DNA of 64,000 bases from NORP240 sp038134485 (GCA_038134485.1 JAYPVG010000017.1:1-64000); one strand, 5' to 3'; positions 43,350 through 52,784 are shown, numbered from the stretch's first letter. Made by a program: numbers and translations. The notes: generated from the sequence alone by a model not told the origin.

Positions 43350-44287
43350 GCCGCTTGTGCCTGCAGGTCGGTTACCGCAACGAAAACATCTTCAAGACTG
43401 GGCGCGACCTGATTTACCTGGGCCACCAGTTGCTGTTGCTCAAGTACCTGTTTAACCAGGGTAGCAGGGTCTGGAATATTCTTTGGTATCAGCACACGAA
43501 GGCGGACTCCCAGCTGGGTGATGCTTGACACTTGCCTCATCAGGCCGATGGCTTGTCTGGCTCGATTGGCATTGTCGGCAACCACCTCTACCACATGAAC
43601 GTCGATGTTCTGCCCAAGCACCCGGGGAGAGCCATCTGCCACCTTGAGTCCCTGGTGCAGAATGGCCAGCTGATGACAGCGTTCGGCCTCGTCCATGTAG
43701 TGAGTGGAAACCAGGATCGTGGTGCCCTGATCGGCAAGCTGGAACAGAGTCTCCCAGAAGTCGCGACGGTGCTGCGGATCGACCGCGCTGGTGGGCTCAT
43801 CCAGAAACAACAGACTTGGTTCGTGCAGGATAGCAGCAGCGAGCGCCAGTCGCTGTTTTTGTCCGCCACTGAGTGTTCCGGCTCGTTGCTTGCACTGATC
43901 CTTAAGTTCAAATTCCTGCAGTAACTGTTCGACCCGGGAATTTCGCCTCTTACCACCGATTGCGTAGATCTCAGCGATAAACCGCAGGTTTTCCTGTACG
44001 GTAAGATCCTCATAGAGCGAAAATTTCTGCGTCATGTAGCCAATCCGCTGCTTGAGTTTTTCAGCTTCTTTGCGAACATCCAGACCCAGGACGGTGGCCT
44101 CGCCCGAAGAGGGGGTCAGAAGGCCGCACAACATTCGAATGGTAGTCGATTTACCGGAACCATTAGGGCCGAGAAATCCGAAAATAGTTCCTTCCGGTAT
44201 TTCAATGCTTACGTCCCGAACCGCCTGAATCGGCCCGAAGACGCGGCTTAAACCACGGGCAGACACTACCGCCTGGTGCTCAATCAT
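43346..44287 (-). CDS. ABC transporter ATP-binding protein
   Basis: A 313-residue nucleotide-binding protein. Walker A is GPNGSGKST at about residues 41-49, the Q-loop follows in IGYMTQKFSLY, the signature is LSGGQKQRLALAAA, and Walker B is LLFLDEPTSAVD. The length and C-terminal extension match drug or polyketide-type exporters of the YbhF / CcmA-like class. Translation from the ATG at 44287 overlaps the fusion-protein stop by eight bases. It powers export with the permease that follows. Confidence 0.93.
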   Translation of the reverse strand: MIEHQAVVSARGLSRVFGPIQAVRDVSIEIPEGTIFGFLGPNGSGKSTTIRMLCGLLTPSSGEATVLGLDVRKEAEKLKQRIGYMTQKFSLYEDLTVQENLRFIAEIYAIGGKRRNSRVEQLLQEFELKDQCKQRAGTLSGGQKQRLALAAAILHEPSLLFLDEPTSAVDPQHRRDFWETLFQLADQGTTILVSTHYMDEAERCHQLAILHQGLKVADGSPRVLGQNIDVHVVEVVADNANRARQAIGLMRQVSSITQLGVRLRVLIPKNIPDPATLVKQVLEQQQLVAQVNQVAPSLEDVFVAVTDLQAQAA

Positions 44288-45248
44288 TGGCTGGCATCTC
44301 CATTCCGGCAAAAAATGCCTCGACAGGAACCCCGTCCGGCAGTCTTTCCGGCAGCTCCGGCAAAGCGACTTCTGCTACATAGCTAAGCCGGCTACGATCA
44401 TTTTCGGTTAACGCAAAATAGGGTGTGAAACTGGCTTCGCTGGAGATTCGCCGCACAGTGCCCTGCAAAGTTCTATTGAGGCCATCCACTCGCACCTGAA
44501 CCGAATCTCCGGGAGCGACTCCTACCCGATAGGCTTCAGGCACGTAGACACGGGCATGGGGCTGTCGCCCGCTCAGCAACACAGCGACCACGTCTCCGGC
44601 ACGAGGCCTTTCACCTACTTCGAAAGGCAATGTGTCTACCATGGCTGCAACCGGTGCACTTAACGTATGACGCTGCTGTTCGATCACCAGCTGCTGCACC
44701 CGTGCCTCAGCCCGTTGCAGGTTGAAGCGAGTTTGCTCCAGTTGCTCGGGACGCGTTCCCGCTTCCAGTTCTCGTAATTGTGCCCCGGCAGCCTCCATGG
44801 TGGCGCCAGCCGCATCCATCAGCTTGCGGGCAAGATCGACACTCTCCGCAGAGGTCAGATTGCGCTCCCGCAGGCCTGCCAGTCGGGCCAGTTCCATAGT
44901 GCGGAATTCGAACTCAATGCGACGCTCATCCACCAGAGCACGAGCAGCTTCTACGGTCTCATTCCGTGGCCCCTGCAGCTGCTCTGCCAGCAGTGCTTCC
45001 AAGCGTCCTGTCTCTGCCTCCGCTTCGACAAGGCGCGCGGAGATACGCTGGTCATCTTGCTGCACGAGACGGGTTCCTGTATCCACAAGATCTCCCTCAT
45101 GAACGCCTATACTGATGATGGGTTCAGCAAATTCGGCGGTAATTTCAATACGCTCGGATTCAAGTTGACCAACCGCGCCGCCGGCCCGCTGCTCGCACGC
45201 GCTCAGGGTCAACAAAAAGATACATGCCAGTAGAGACCGGATATTCAT
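44280..45248 (-). CDS. HlyD-family membrane-fusion lipoprotein (YbhG-like)
   Basis: A 322-residue periplasmic adaptor with a lipoprotein signal (LTLSAC, Cys18). The barrel-sandwich/lipoyl half-motif appears as EPIISIGVHEGDLVDTGTRLVQQDD, the hairpin has ELEAGTRPEQLEQTRFNLQRAEARVQQL, and the return strand is HTLSAPVAAMVDTLPFEVGERP. It links the ABC permease to an outer-membrane channel that must be encoded elsewhere. It is the first gene of the three-gene export unit. Substrate unknown. Confidence 0.9.
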   Translation of the reverse strand: MNIRSLLACIFLLTLSACEQRAGGAVGQLESERIEITAEFAEPIISIGVHEGDLVDTGTRLVQQDDQRISARLVEAEAETGRLEALLAEQLQGPRNETVEAARALVDERRIEFEFRTMELARLAGLRERNLTSAESVDLARKLMDAAGATMEAAGAQLRELEAGTRPEQLEQTRFNLQRAEARVQQLVIEQQRHTLSAPVAAMVDTLPFEVGERPRAGDVVAVLLSGRQPHARVYVPEAYRVGVAPGDSVQVRVDGLNRTLQGTVRRISSEASFTPYFALTENDRSRLSYVAEVALPELPERLPDGVPVEAFFAGMEMPAND

Positions 45249-45424
45249 GATTGCCCTCCCGAAACAACGACCCCGTTTTCAAACAACTCACAGGTTTGAG
45301 TGATAAGCCGGTCGACGCTTGATTCATCAAGTTCCTGGTGAAACAAGTGCTTTGCAAGCGGTTTTAGTGACAAGCTCGGGACGCATGTCCGGGCCTGTTG
45401 TCTATTTTCAATTGGCTACTAATT

Positions 45425-46156
45425 TCAGTCGGCACGCACAGGAAGCAGTAAACCACTGCCAGGCTGGCGCTGCACGTCGAACGCCTTGAGGGTCATGGCA
45501 ACAAAGTTGTAGTAACCGATCAAACCTGTCAGATCCATAACACCTTCTTCACCCAAAAGCTCGATAGCGCGAGCAAATGTCTGCTGGCTCACTTTCGGTT
45601 CGCTGACCACTTCCCGAGCAAACTGGATAATAAGTTTCTCAACATCACCCATTCCAGGAATTCCGTCGGCCTCACTCATGGGCCGTCGATATTTGACGAA
45701 ATCCATGATTTCTTCTTCCAGCCCTGCCGCCCTGCCCAGGGGCTCATGGGCCGAGTATTCGTATTGATTACTGATTTCTCTTGCCGTAGAAATAATAGTG
45801 AGCTCGGTCAAGCGCTGATCTTTGGCAGTGCCATATCTAACTCTTTGGCGCAGCATCCAAGCCCCCTCTGCCATCTCTGGACTGTACATCCACATTCCGA
45901 GCGGACCCCGCAACCCGGTTTCATATCCACCTCCCGGGCTCGTAAACATGTCGTAAATTCTTGCTGCCTCACCCTGCAGCTCCGATCTTTGAACCGCTGG
46001 CAGCCGGGCCCAGGAATCTCGATAAATATCGGAGGGAATATCTGCTTCCGTCACCGCAGGCAACAACACAAGGTTGTCGTACTGACTGTTGTCATCGTCT
46101 GCACAGCCTGCCACCAAAACAGCAAGGACGCAGAAAGTAAGATAGTGAAATTTCAT
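45425..46156 (-). CDS. Carboxymuconolactone decarboxylase-family lipoprotein
   Basis: A 243-residue exported protein with lipobox VLVAGC (Cys18). The mature part has an AhpD/CMD fold: GLRGPLGMWMYSPEMAEGAW, RYGTAKDQRLTELTIISTAREISNQYEY, and GVMDLTGLIGYYNFVAMTLKAF. The CxxC redox pair of AhpD is missing, with SNQYEYSAHE at the usual position and H as the only obvious reactive residue. Such proteins are frequent in marine gammaproteobacteria and their role is unknown. It is transcribed away from nnrU. Confidence 0.82.
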   Translation of the reverse strand: MKFHYLTFCVLAVLVAGCADDDNSQYDNLVLLPAVTEADIPSDIYRDSWARLPAVQRSELQGEAARIYDMFTSPGGGYETGLRGPLGMWMYSPEMAEGAWMLRQRVRYGTAKDQRLTELTIISTAREISNQYEYSAHEPLGRAAGLEEEIMDFVKYRRPMSEADGIPGMGDVEKLIIQFAREVVSEPKVSQQTFARAIELLGEEGVMDLTGLIGYYNFVAMTLKAFDVQRQPGSGLLLPVRAD

Positions 46157-46378
46157 TTTTCGACCCTCTTAATTGCTTATTGTTTTTCAACTCGTATAGA
46201 TTTGCTTGTATCCGTCACATTGTGTGAGCTTTCTCTTTTGTACGCAGCCTTGCTGTCGACCTTTGTCCTGCAATTCTAGCCCGATATCAACGCGAGCCCG
46301 GCGGCCGGTGCAATATCCCCAGTCAGGGACCTCGTGCTACACTGTCGATCATTGCCTACCCGACCAACCGCTCCGATT

Positions 46379-46936
46379 ATGTACATACTTCTGCTGGGTC
46401 TGACACTGTTTGTCGGCGTGCATCTGCTTCGAGAACTAAATCTGCGGGACATCGTTCGTAACAGCTTGGGTGAAAAACCCTACAAAGCCACCTTCTCACT
46501 GATTGCCCTGATTGGTCTTATTCTAATCGTGTTGGGCAAGTCGATGTCTCCTTTTATCATGATCTACGAACCGCGCTACGAGTTACGCGGTATAACACAC
46601 TTCATCATGCTGCCAGCGTTCATCCTGCTGACAGCTGGCAATTTACCGCTATCTTACATCCGCAGTATAACTCTGAATCCAATGCTACTGGGTACTGCCA
46701 TAGGGGGTGCCGCCCACTTGTGGGCCAATGGAGACCTGGCATCGATTTTACTGTTTGGTTGCCTGACAGTCTGGGCGCTAACCAAATTCCGCACACTGGC
46801 AATTGTCCGGGCACCCCATTCTCGCAAGCCCTCGTTGCTATGGGATAGCACAGCACTGATCGTAGGATATGGGCTCTATAGCCTGGTTACTATTTTTCAC
46901 GGACAATTATTCGGTATCGGACTGACTTTTGCCTAG
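46379..46936 (+). CDS. NnrU-family membrane protein
   Basis: A 185-residue inner-membrane protein with five to six helices. The opening LGLTLFVGVHLLR, then FSLIALIGLILIVLGK, MLPAFILLTAGNLP and AAHLWANGDLASILLFGC are the NnrU signature. NnrU proteins were first linked to nitrite/nitric-oxide reductase expression in Rhodobacter and are also found with carotenoid or isoprenoid enzymes. No denitrification genes are nearby. The ATG at 46379 was chosen because the first helix begins there. Confidence 0.85.
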   Translation: MYILLLGLTLFVGVHLLRELNLRDIVRNSLGEKPYKATFSLIALIGLILIVLGKSMSPFIMIYEPRYELRGITHFIMLPAFILLTAGNLPLSYIRSITLNPMLLGTAIGGAAHLWANGDLASILLFGCLTVWALTKFRTLAIVRAPHSRKPSLLWDSTALIVGYGLYSLVTIFHGQLFGIGLTFA

Positions 46937-46951
46937 ACAGGATTGCTAGCC

Positions 46952-47365
46952 ATGCAAAGACTAATGATTCGCATGATGAACCTGATTGGCGCCTGCGTTG
47001 CCTGTTTGGCTTGCCTAACGGCAGGTGCACAAACTCCTATCGAAGAGCCTTCAGCAGCAGACTGGAATGGAATCTGGCTGGCCCAGGGAACTCTTTTCAG
47101 CGTGGCTGTCAACGCAGGGAATAGCGAGTTCCGAGTCGAAGAAGTGCAATCTCTCGGTTTTTTGTGGACATCCGAGCCGGGTAGTGTCAACGCTGACCTA
47201 GCCACCTTTCAGGTGACTTACGCGGGAGCTACCGCCACTCTGCAGGCGCGATTGACCGGCGATGACGTCGCGGTCGTCGAAGCGATCAACTGCGTGCCGG
47301 AATACATGGTGGTATGTGCACTTGCCAAAGGTCAAACAGCTCTTTTCATTCGCCAGGGCGAGTAA
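46952..47365 (+). CDS. Secreted beta-rich hypothetical protein
   Basis: A 137-residue exported protein I do not recognise. A signal peptide ends around ACLTAGAQ (residue 25). The mature domain begins WNGIWLAQGTLFSVAVNAGNSEF and continues as alternating strands, with one pair of cysteines (NCVPEYMVVCA) close together, probably a disulfide. It begins 15 bases after nnrU and is likely co-transcribed. The start codon at 46952 was chosen over a TTG nine bases upstream. Confidence 0.6.
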   Translation: MQRLMIRMMNLIGACVACLACLTAGAQTPIEEPSAADWNGIWLAQGTLFSVAVNAGNSEFRVEEVQSLGFLWTSEPGSVNADLATFQVTYAGATATLQARLTGDDVAVVEAINCVPEYMVVCALAKGQTALFIRQGE

Positions 47366-47406
47366 GCATTCTCCGCAAACAGACCGAGTCTGTCACTGGA
47401 TATTAA

Positions 47407-48030
47407 TCAATTTACTTCGTCGATGGACCGCACAATCTTGCTGACGATCCCATAGTCGATCGCTTCTTCTACAGTCATCCAGTAATCCCGATCAGTATCC
47501 CGGGCCACGCGCTCCAACGGCTGTCCTGTTTCACCGGCAATCAGGCGGTTGATTCGCTCGCGCATGCGCACAATCTGTTCGGCCTGAATCTGTATGTCAG
47601 TGGCAACTCCCCGAGAACCGCCCAGCGGCTGATGAATCAGAAATCGGGTATTGGGCAGCGCGAAGCGGTGCTCGGGTTTGGCCGCCAGAAATATGGTAGT
47701 CGCGGCGCTCGCTACCCACCCAGTACCAACTGCTCTCACCTCGGGCCTGATGAACTTGATCATGTCGTAAATTACGTCGCCGGATTCCACATGCCCACCG
47801 GGCGAGCTCACATAGAGCGTAATGGGATCGTCGTTCTCTGCTGCAAGCGCCAGCAAATGCTCTGTAACATTGCGGGCGAGCTTGTCATTGATTTCGCCGA
47901 AAATAGTCAATGATCTTGATTTGAAAAGCTTCTCGTCAATAAAAGCGCGGCCGTAGTTCCTCTTTTCCTTGCTGTTCTTTTCATCTTCGTCGTTCAGTTT
48001 TATGCGGTCGCGATGACTTCTGCTGTCCAT
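47407..48030 (-). CDS. ClpP-family serine protease, stand-alone paralog
   Basis: A 207-residue ClpP-fold protease. The catalytic triad is intact by spacing: Ser108 in WVASAATTI, His133 in FLIHQPLGG, and Asp182 in DTDRDYW. SSPGGHVESGDVIYDMI is the usual oxyanion block. Compared with ClpP1, the methionine after the active Ser is replaced by Ala, and the first ~25 residues are highly charged (KEKRN) without a typical propeptide. clpX, clpA and tig are not adjacent. Its partner ATPase is unknown; a mixed ClpP1/ClpP2 complex is one possibility. Confidence 0.88.
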   Translation of the reverse strand: MDSRSHRDRIKLNDEDEKNSKEKRNYGRAFIDEKLFKSRSLTIFGEINDKLARNVTEHLLALAAENDDPITLYVSSPGGHVESGDVIYDMIKFIRPEVRAVGTGWVASAATTIFLAAKPEHRFALPNTRFLIHQPLGGSRGVATDIQIQAEQIVRMRERINRLIAGETGQPLERVARDTDRDYWMTVEEAIDYGIVSKIVRSIDEVN

Positions 48031-48122
48031 AGTTTGACTCCATCAAGTTGACAGGTATTAGACTTGTCGCTGTAAAAAAGTATTGCTTGCCTGCACAGGC
48101 AGTTCCGGGGGCTCTCTGCGGG

Positions 48123-48506
48123 CTATTCGCAGGGCTGTTGATTGGCTCGCAGATACGCGATTATTTTCCATTTATCGTCATCACCCTCGGGAAAATTATT
48201 CCCAAATCCTACCATGCCGGTGTCGATAATTCCGTCCGAGATTATGGCAAAAATATCATCGTCGCCATCACCATTCTGCCATTCACAATCGAAAAGGAAT
48301 GGCGCATCCGCAGCGTCAGGAGTCAGACCATGGCAAGAGCCCGCGCAAGTTCCGGCGAACAGTGCTTCACCCCGGTCAAGCGAGTTCGAATCCAGCATGA
48401 AAGCCTGTACCGGTGTTAGTTCAACCGGATCACTTCCGCCTTCATCGCAGCTTTGAATGGTTACCGCCGCAAGGAACGTAAGGAATGCGCGATACAGTGG
48501 CTCCAT
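48123..48506 (-). CDS. Cytochrome c-like lipoprotein with CX3CH haem motif
   Basis: A 127-residue predicted lipoprotein (Cys20 after SIGNAL-like TIQS). The mature part resembles a class I cytochrome: LDRGEALFAGTCAGSCHGL, then DIFAIISDGIIDTGMVGFG, and DDDKWKIIAYLRANQQ. The haem-binding motif is C54-x3-C58-H59, one residue longer than CxxCH. Two further cysteines (FLFDCEW and the C-terminal PCE) could form a disulfide. The methionine in DTGMVGF is the likely sixth ligand. The partner is unknown. I judge the cytochrome assignment likely but the exact haem attachment uncertain. Confidence 0.7.
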   Translation of the reverse strand: MEPLYRAFLTFLAAVTIQSCDEGGSDPVELTPVQAFMLDSNSLDRGEALFAGTCAGSCHGLTPDAADAPFLFDCEWQNGDGDDDIFAIISDGIIDTGMVGFGNNFPEGDDDKWKIIAYLRANQQPCE

Positions 48507-48813
48507 GAAACACAGTCCGGTAAGTCTATTTTCAATTTAACTCGGAAATGTATCGATTTAGCCAGTTCACCCCCATCGCCCGCGGTTATTGGCTTTCCGG
48601 CAGCATAGAACACAAGGGGCCGGGGTTCAAGGACAACCATTAAGCCTGCCGCTGTTGCAAAAAAAAAGCGAACTTATGATAAGTCCGCTTGTGCCCCCCC
48701 TGGGTATCGGTTGCCTGTATCAGGCATCAGAAAAATCGGTTCTGATGGTCGCAATTCTAACGAACATTCGCTCGATATTGCAAGTATTCCGCAGTGCATA
48801 GACGCCCAGAATG
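48507..48813. other. Intergenic stretch with one terminator
   Basis: About 300 bases without a supported gene. The terminator at 48659-48690 is the only clear structure. The remainder should include the promoter of the minus-strand cytochrome gene. Confidence 0.5.
48659..48690 (-). terminator. Rho-independent terminator of the MMPL exporter gene
   Basis: On the minus strand AGCGGACTTAT pairs with ATAAGTTCGCT (48689-48667, one mismatch), and the stem is followed by nine T residues (48667-48659). It is 124 bases beyond the exporter stop. Confidence 0.8.
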
Positions 48814-51300
48814 TCACGCTTTTACCGATTCAGAACCCAAAGGCTTGAACGTTATCAGAAGCTGCGGTAGCAGAGTGAGGGAAGCCGTTAGCGCTATCAG
48901 CATAGCCACGCTGGTCAATAAGCCGAATACTATGGTGGGAATGAAGTTAGACAGCGCCAGGATAGAAAAGCCCGCGACTATCGTCATGGACGTGAAGTAC
49001 ATGGCTCTGCCGATGCTATTGTGGCAATAGAACATAGTCTCGCGATAGTCTCCGAATCGGGGAAATTCTCGCCTGAACCTGTGCATGTAATGGATTGTAT
49101 TGTCGACTCCGATTCCAACGGAGATGGCTGCTATGGTAATGGTCATGATATCAAGTGGAATATTCAGCCAACCCATGATGCCGAGCACAAACGCCGCGGC
49201 TATGACATTGGGAATGATACAGATCACGGCGATTTTAAGTGATCTGAAAAGCGTCATGAACATCAGCATGATAGCGAACAGCACGACTCCAAGGGTCAGA
49301 ATCTGGGACTGGAAAAGGCTCTGCAGAACGTTGTTGTACATCACCAGAATTCCGCTCAGCCGGACCTGGTCATCGCTGAAGCCAAACTCCTGCTCCAGGC
49401 CCAACTCGATGCCCTGCAACAGCTCGTTGCGGTTAAGATCTTTCGCCGATTCGATCACGCGCACATTAAACCGCAACTGGTTTGCCTCGATAGAAACAAA
49501 GGGGTTCAGTACCGTCTCCCGCAAGGTTTCAGGAATCCGACTGTATAGCAACGCCCACAATACTCCGTCGATAGGCTGATTGCCGTTGAGTTTTTCCGCC
49601 AGCTGAATTACAGCCCCAAAGGACAGCACCTTGCCGGTGCGGGGATCGTTGTCCAGGTATTCATGTATTGCCTTCACCTGCTCCATTTTAGGCGCCGTAA
49701 ACCAGTATGCGTCCTCATCAGCATCAGGTTCATCGCCAAAGCCAAACGCATCGTCGAACCCGTCATCAAAGCCATCATCGAAGCTTGCGTCCGCCATTGG
49801 CAAATCCACAATCACATCAAAGGAAAGCGTACCGCCCAACTTTTCATCAAACAGTGACATTCCCTGAAAAATTTCCGTGTCTTCACGGAAATAATCGATA
49901 AAGCTGTTTTCAACCCGTAGTCTGCTCAATCCAAGCACGCTAAACACGGTTATCAGGACATAGATGACGAGAACTCGACCCCGCAGTCTGTCGGTGAGAT
50001 TTGCCAACGCCGATGTCAGGTTCAGTTTCAGATCCGAAGACAGTCTGGTTTCATCGCGCCCGAGTATGCTCATAATCGCCGGGAAAAGGGTGAATGCCAC
50101 CAGCAAGGCAGTCCCCACTCCCATCATCATCATCCAGCCGAAATTTATGATTGGCAAAATGCCACTGACTATCAGCGACCCGAATGCCACCGCGGTAGTC
50201 AGCGCCGTGTAGAGACACGGTCTGAACATGCTGAGCACGGAATGACGAAGCAGTTTGTCATGATCTGAATAGTGACGGGTCGCGCGCAGTTCCCGGTAAC
50301 GCACCATAAGATGCACGGTAAGCGAAATAGTGATGATCAGCAGAAGCGAAATAAAATTCGAGGACACCACGGTAACCCGCCAGTCCATCATTCCCAGCAT
50401 GCCCACCATGACGGTGCCTGCCACGGCGCAGCAGACCAACGGCATGAATACAAACCTTGGCTTACGAAATATAAGGCCCAGAGCAACGATGATGAGAATC
50501 AGAACGGCAAAACTAAAACTGCTCAAATCTCCCCGCACAAACGTGACCAGGTCATCCGCGATCATCGGCGCACCACCCAGATAGATAGTTGCTCCATCGC
50601 GATAGCCGTCGAGGATTTCCCTGATATTGCTGATTGTCTCATGCTGACGGTCTGCCAGGATAACGCTGTACTCGTCGTACTCTGATTCCACGCGCTCCAA
50701 CTCTTCCGACTCTTCGTTGGTCAGCTCGCGTTCCAGTCGGCTGGATCTTAATTCGCTGCGCCTGGCCAGCAATGCCAGTGAAGTCTCATCAGCCCTGAAT
50801 CCAACCAGCATGCCGGCTGTGCTCCCGTCCGGGCTGATGACCGCGTTGCGAAATACCGGGCTGGTCATTATCTCCTCGCGCGCAGCATCGAGGTCGGTTT
50901 CCTCGTCTTCAAGGGTCAGGTAATCCTCGGAAATACCGGTCAGTGGCGTGTCTTCGAAAACCGGGACATTGAGAATACTGTCAACGGACTGCACTTGCTC
51001 CAATGCCAACAGCTCGTCACGAAGCGCGCCGAGCGTGCGCAACTCTGCATCGGAAAACAGGTCACCCCGGGGAGTGTAAGCGACGGTGACCGAATCCCGG
51101 GCACCATAGCGCCGGCTAATTTCCCTCGAAAACTCCAGATCGGGGTCGTTTTCCAGCAGCAGGGAATCCGCCGACGCATCAAGGCGAAAATCCCGGGCAT
51201 GCCAGGCGAAAAATGCCACGATGAGCAGCAAGACGGTGATTACAGCGAAGGGCTTGCCGAATACCAGATCGACATAGTGCCTGGCGGTGCGTGAGGTCAT
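48814..51300 (-). CDS. MMPL/RND-superfamily transporter
   Basis: An 828-residue inner-membrane transporter with two repeats of one plus five helices, about 12 in all. The first helix is at residues 14-33, and large periplasmic loops follow each first helix. ISVGIGVDNTIHYMHRFRREF is the conserved motif in the second half with the membrane aspartate. The second periplasmic loop holds an acidic repeat with alternating FDDGFDDGF. Members of this superfamily export hydrophobic molecules such as lipids or hopanoids. No outer-membrane factor or adaptor is adjacent. A second MMPL gene lies at 55198. Confidence 0.88.
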   Translation of the reverse strand: MTSRTARHYVDLVFGKPFAVITVLLLIVAFFAWHARDFRLDASADSLLLENDPDLEFSREISRRYGARDSVTVAYTPRGDLFSDAELRTLGALRDELLALEQVQSVDSILNVPVFEDTPLTGISEDYLTLEDEETDLDAAREEIMTSPVFRNAVISPDGSTAGMLVGFRADETSLALLARRSELRSSRLERELTNEESEELERVESEYDEYSVILADRQHETISNIREILDGYRDGATIYLGGAPMIADDLVTFVRGDLSSFSFAVLILIIVALGLIFRKPRFVFMPLVCCAVAGTVMVGMLGMMDWRVTVVSSNFISLLLIITISLTVHLMVRYRELRATRHYSDHDKLLRHSVLSMFRPCLYTALTTAVAFGSLIVSGILPIINFGWMMMMGVGTALLVAFTLFPAIMSILGRDETRLSSDLKLNLTSALANLTDRLRGRVLVIYVLITVFSVLGLSRLRVENSFIDYFREDTEIFQGMSLFDEKLGGTLSFDVIVDLPMADASFDDGFDDGFDDAFGFGDEPDADEDAYWFTAPKMEQVKAIHEYLDNDPRTGKVLSFGAVIQLAEKLNGNQPIDGVLWALLYSRIPETLRETVLNPFVSIEANQLRFNVRVIESAKDLNRNELLQGIELGLEQEFGFSDDQVRLSGILVMYNNVLQSLFQSQILTLGVVLFAIMLMFMTLFRSLKIAVICIIPNVIAAAFVLGIMGWLNIPLDIMTITIAAISVGIGVDNTIHYMHRFRREFPRFGDYRETMFYCHNSIGRAMYFTSMTIVAGFSILALSNFIPTIVFGLLTSVAMLIALTASLTLLPQLLITFKPLGSESVKA

Positions 51301-51370
51301 AGCGGGGTACTTTTATCCTTGGCGGCAATTCAAATTCAGCCTCGGTCAGCCTTTGGAGCAGCAGATGCAA

Positions 51371-52360
51371 TCAATTGCTGGCTTCAACCTCGAGCCGTCG
51401 GGCACCGCCGAGAATTCCGAAGAAAGCATAATTACCTTCATGACAGGCGTATTCGTACATACGATCACCCGCCGGACGACGGTTCATGGCTACCTCACCA
51501 GTCCAGGCGCGCTGATAGGTTAATGGATCCTCCATGGTGAAGGAGTACCTGATCTTACCTGGTTCGATTAACTCAAATCGCTCGGTCACCACCAGTTCGG
51601 GGGAACTGCCCCGATAGGATTGTTGCGAATGGAAATTCCGGGTTTTCACAACCAGAGTGTCTCCTTCCCAGTAACCCACCGAATCTCCCATCCATTTCTC
51701 AAAATCAGTTTCAAAATGGTCCTGATCGATCCGGATAATGCGAGCATCATGGACCATTTCTACCATGATCATCACATGGTCAGGGGTCTGAACGATCTGG
51801 TAATTGTTGTTGTACATGACCGGCAACATCGGGGGTCCGGAACTGGATCCGAATGACAGCAGACAGCGCTCCCCCAGAGGTCTCGTTTCCGGACCGTGGT
51901 ACGGGTCAATGCCGGGCATGGCACGAAACTGGCTGCGCAGATCATTCTGCGGCCTCCCTTCGAGATCAGGAATGCGTCCATCGGGAGGATCCACGACAAT
52001 CGAAGTACGGTACTCATCGCCGATCCGAATCACATTAGTGCCACGATCGACCCAGAAATTGTTGTAGCCAAGATCGGTATTGCCATCAGTTGGCGGTGCC
52101 CGGTCCGGATCGCTGGGGGCGCTGGCCCGGGCGATACGGTTGCGCCAGGAAGCCTCCAACTCTGCCGCTTCCTGCTGGTTGAGGGAACCTCGAGTACCGA
52201 ATTCCGTCGGCCTCTGTAACGGTGTCTGGGTGGCATTAGTCCAGATTCCCTGCAGGTCTGGCCTGCCGTCCGGTGTGCGGGGAACTTCCCATTCCTGGGC
52301 CGCCGCAGGTAGAGCAAGCAACGAGAGAACGAGCAAATTCGGAATAAACGGGCATTTCAT
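51371..52360 (-). CDS. Secreted protein of unknown function
   Basis: A 329-residue exported protein: signal peptide MKCPFIPNLLVLSLLALPAAAQ, then WEVPRTPDGRPDLQGIWTNATQ, a start I associate with a family widespread and often multi-copy in marine proteobacteria and acidobacteria. The rest is beta-rich, with DRGTNVIRIGDEYRTSIVVDPPDGR and GDSVGYWEGDTLVVKTRNF. No enzyme motif stands out. The start at 52360 was chosen because an upstream 21-codon extension would bury the signal. It lies 70 bases upstream of the MMPL transporter gene. Confidence 0.7.
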   Translation of the reverse strand: MKCPFIPNLLVLSLLALPAAAQEWEVPRTPDGRPDLQGIWTNATQTPLQRPTEFGTRGSLNQQEAAELEASWRNRIARASAPSDPDRAPPTDGNTDLGYNNFWVDRGTNVIRIGDEYRTSIVVDPPDGRIPDLEGRPQNDLRSQFRAMPGIDPYHGPETRPLGERCLLSFGSSSGPPMLPVMYNNNYQIVQTPDHVMIMVEMVHDARIIRIDQDHFETDFEKWMGDSVGYWEGDTLVVKTRNFHSQQSYRGSSPELVVTERFELIEPGKIRYSFTMEDPLTYQRAWTGEVAMNRRPAGDRMYEYACHEGNYAFFGILGGARRLEVEASN

Positions 52361-52784
52361 GACTTCGACCCTCCGCCGGGTTCCTTGCAGCAAGTAGACG
52401 CCCACCCCTGCAATCCAATGCATATGAGGTTGAGCATACTCGCCCTACGAGCCTCCGACAAGCCTGCGAAAAGTCACAAAAAACACGTTGCACGGACGCG
52501 ACGGGGCCATGACTGGGGCGCTTGATGAACGCTTGGGGAGAGGCAGATTGACACGTTCAAGACTCGCACGAGTGCAGCGTCGAACCGGCTGCGCTGAACC
52601 ATAATCAACTGATGGTAGTATTCAGAGACTGTACCGAGTTAACCTTTGAACTCGAAATTTCGCGACCAACTGGTAGAATGAACGTTATTCCGTCCACAGA
52701 CTGGCGCACCCGTCAGGATACGCAGTGCAGACAGACCAATTGCTGCAAGTCGGAATGGATGAAAGAGCGAAGGAGATAATTCAA
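52361..52784. other. Divergent intergenic region
   Basis: No gene is supported here. A perfect 10-base palindrome CGAAATTTCG lies at 52653-52662, and a TAGAAT box at 52674-52679 could be the -10 element for the redoxin gene, but the nearest -35-like hexamer is badly spaced. Confidence 0.35.

Noticed and set aside
49100..49579. 159-codon plus-strand frame inside the MMPL transporter
   Set aside because: Antisense to transmembrane segments of a recognised transporter.
52646..52679. TTGAAC and TAGAAT as a sigma-70 promoter for the redoxin gene
   Set aside because: Spacing is 22 bases, too long for a normal promoter.
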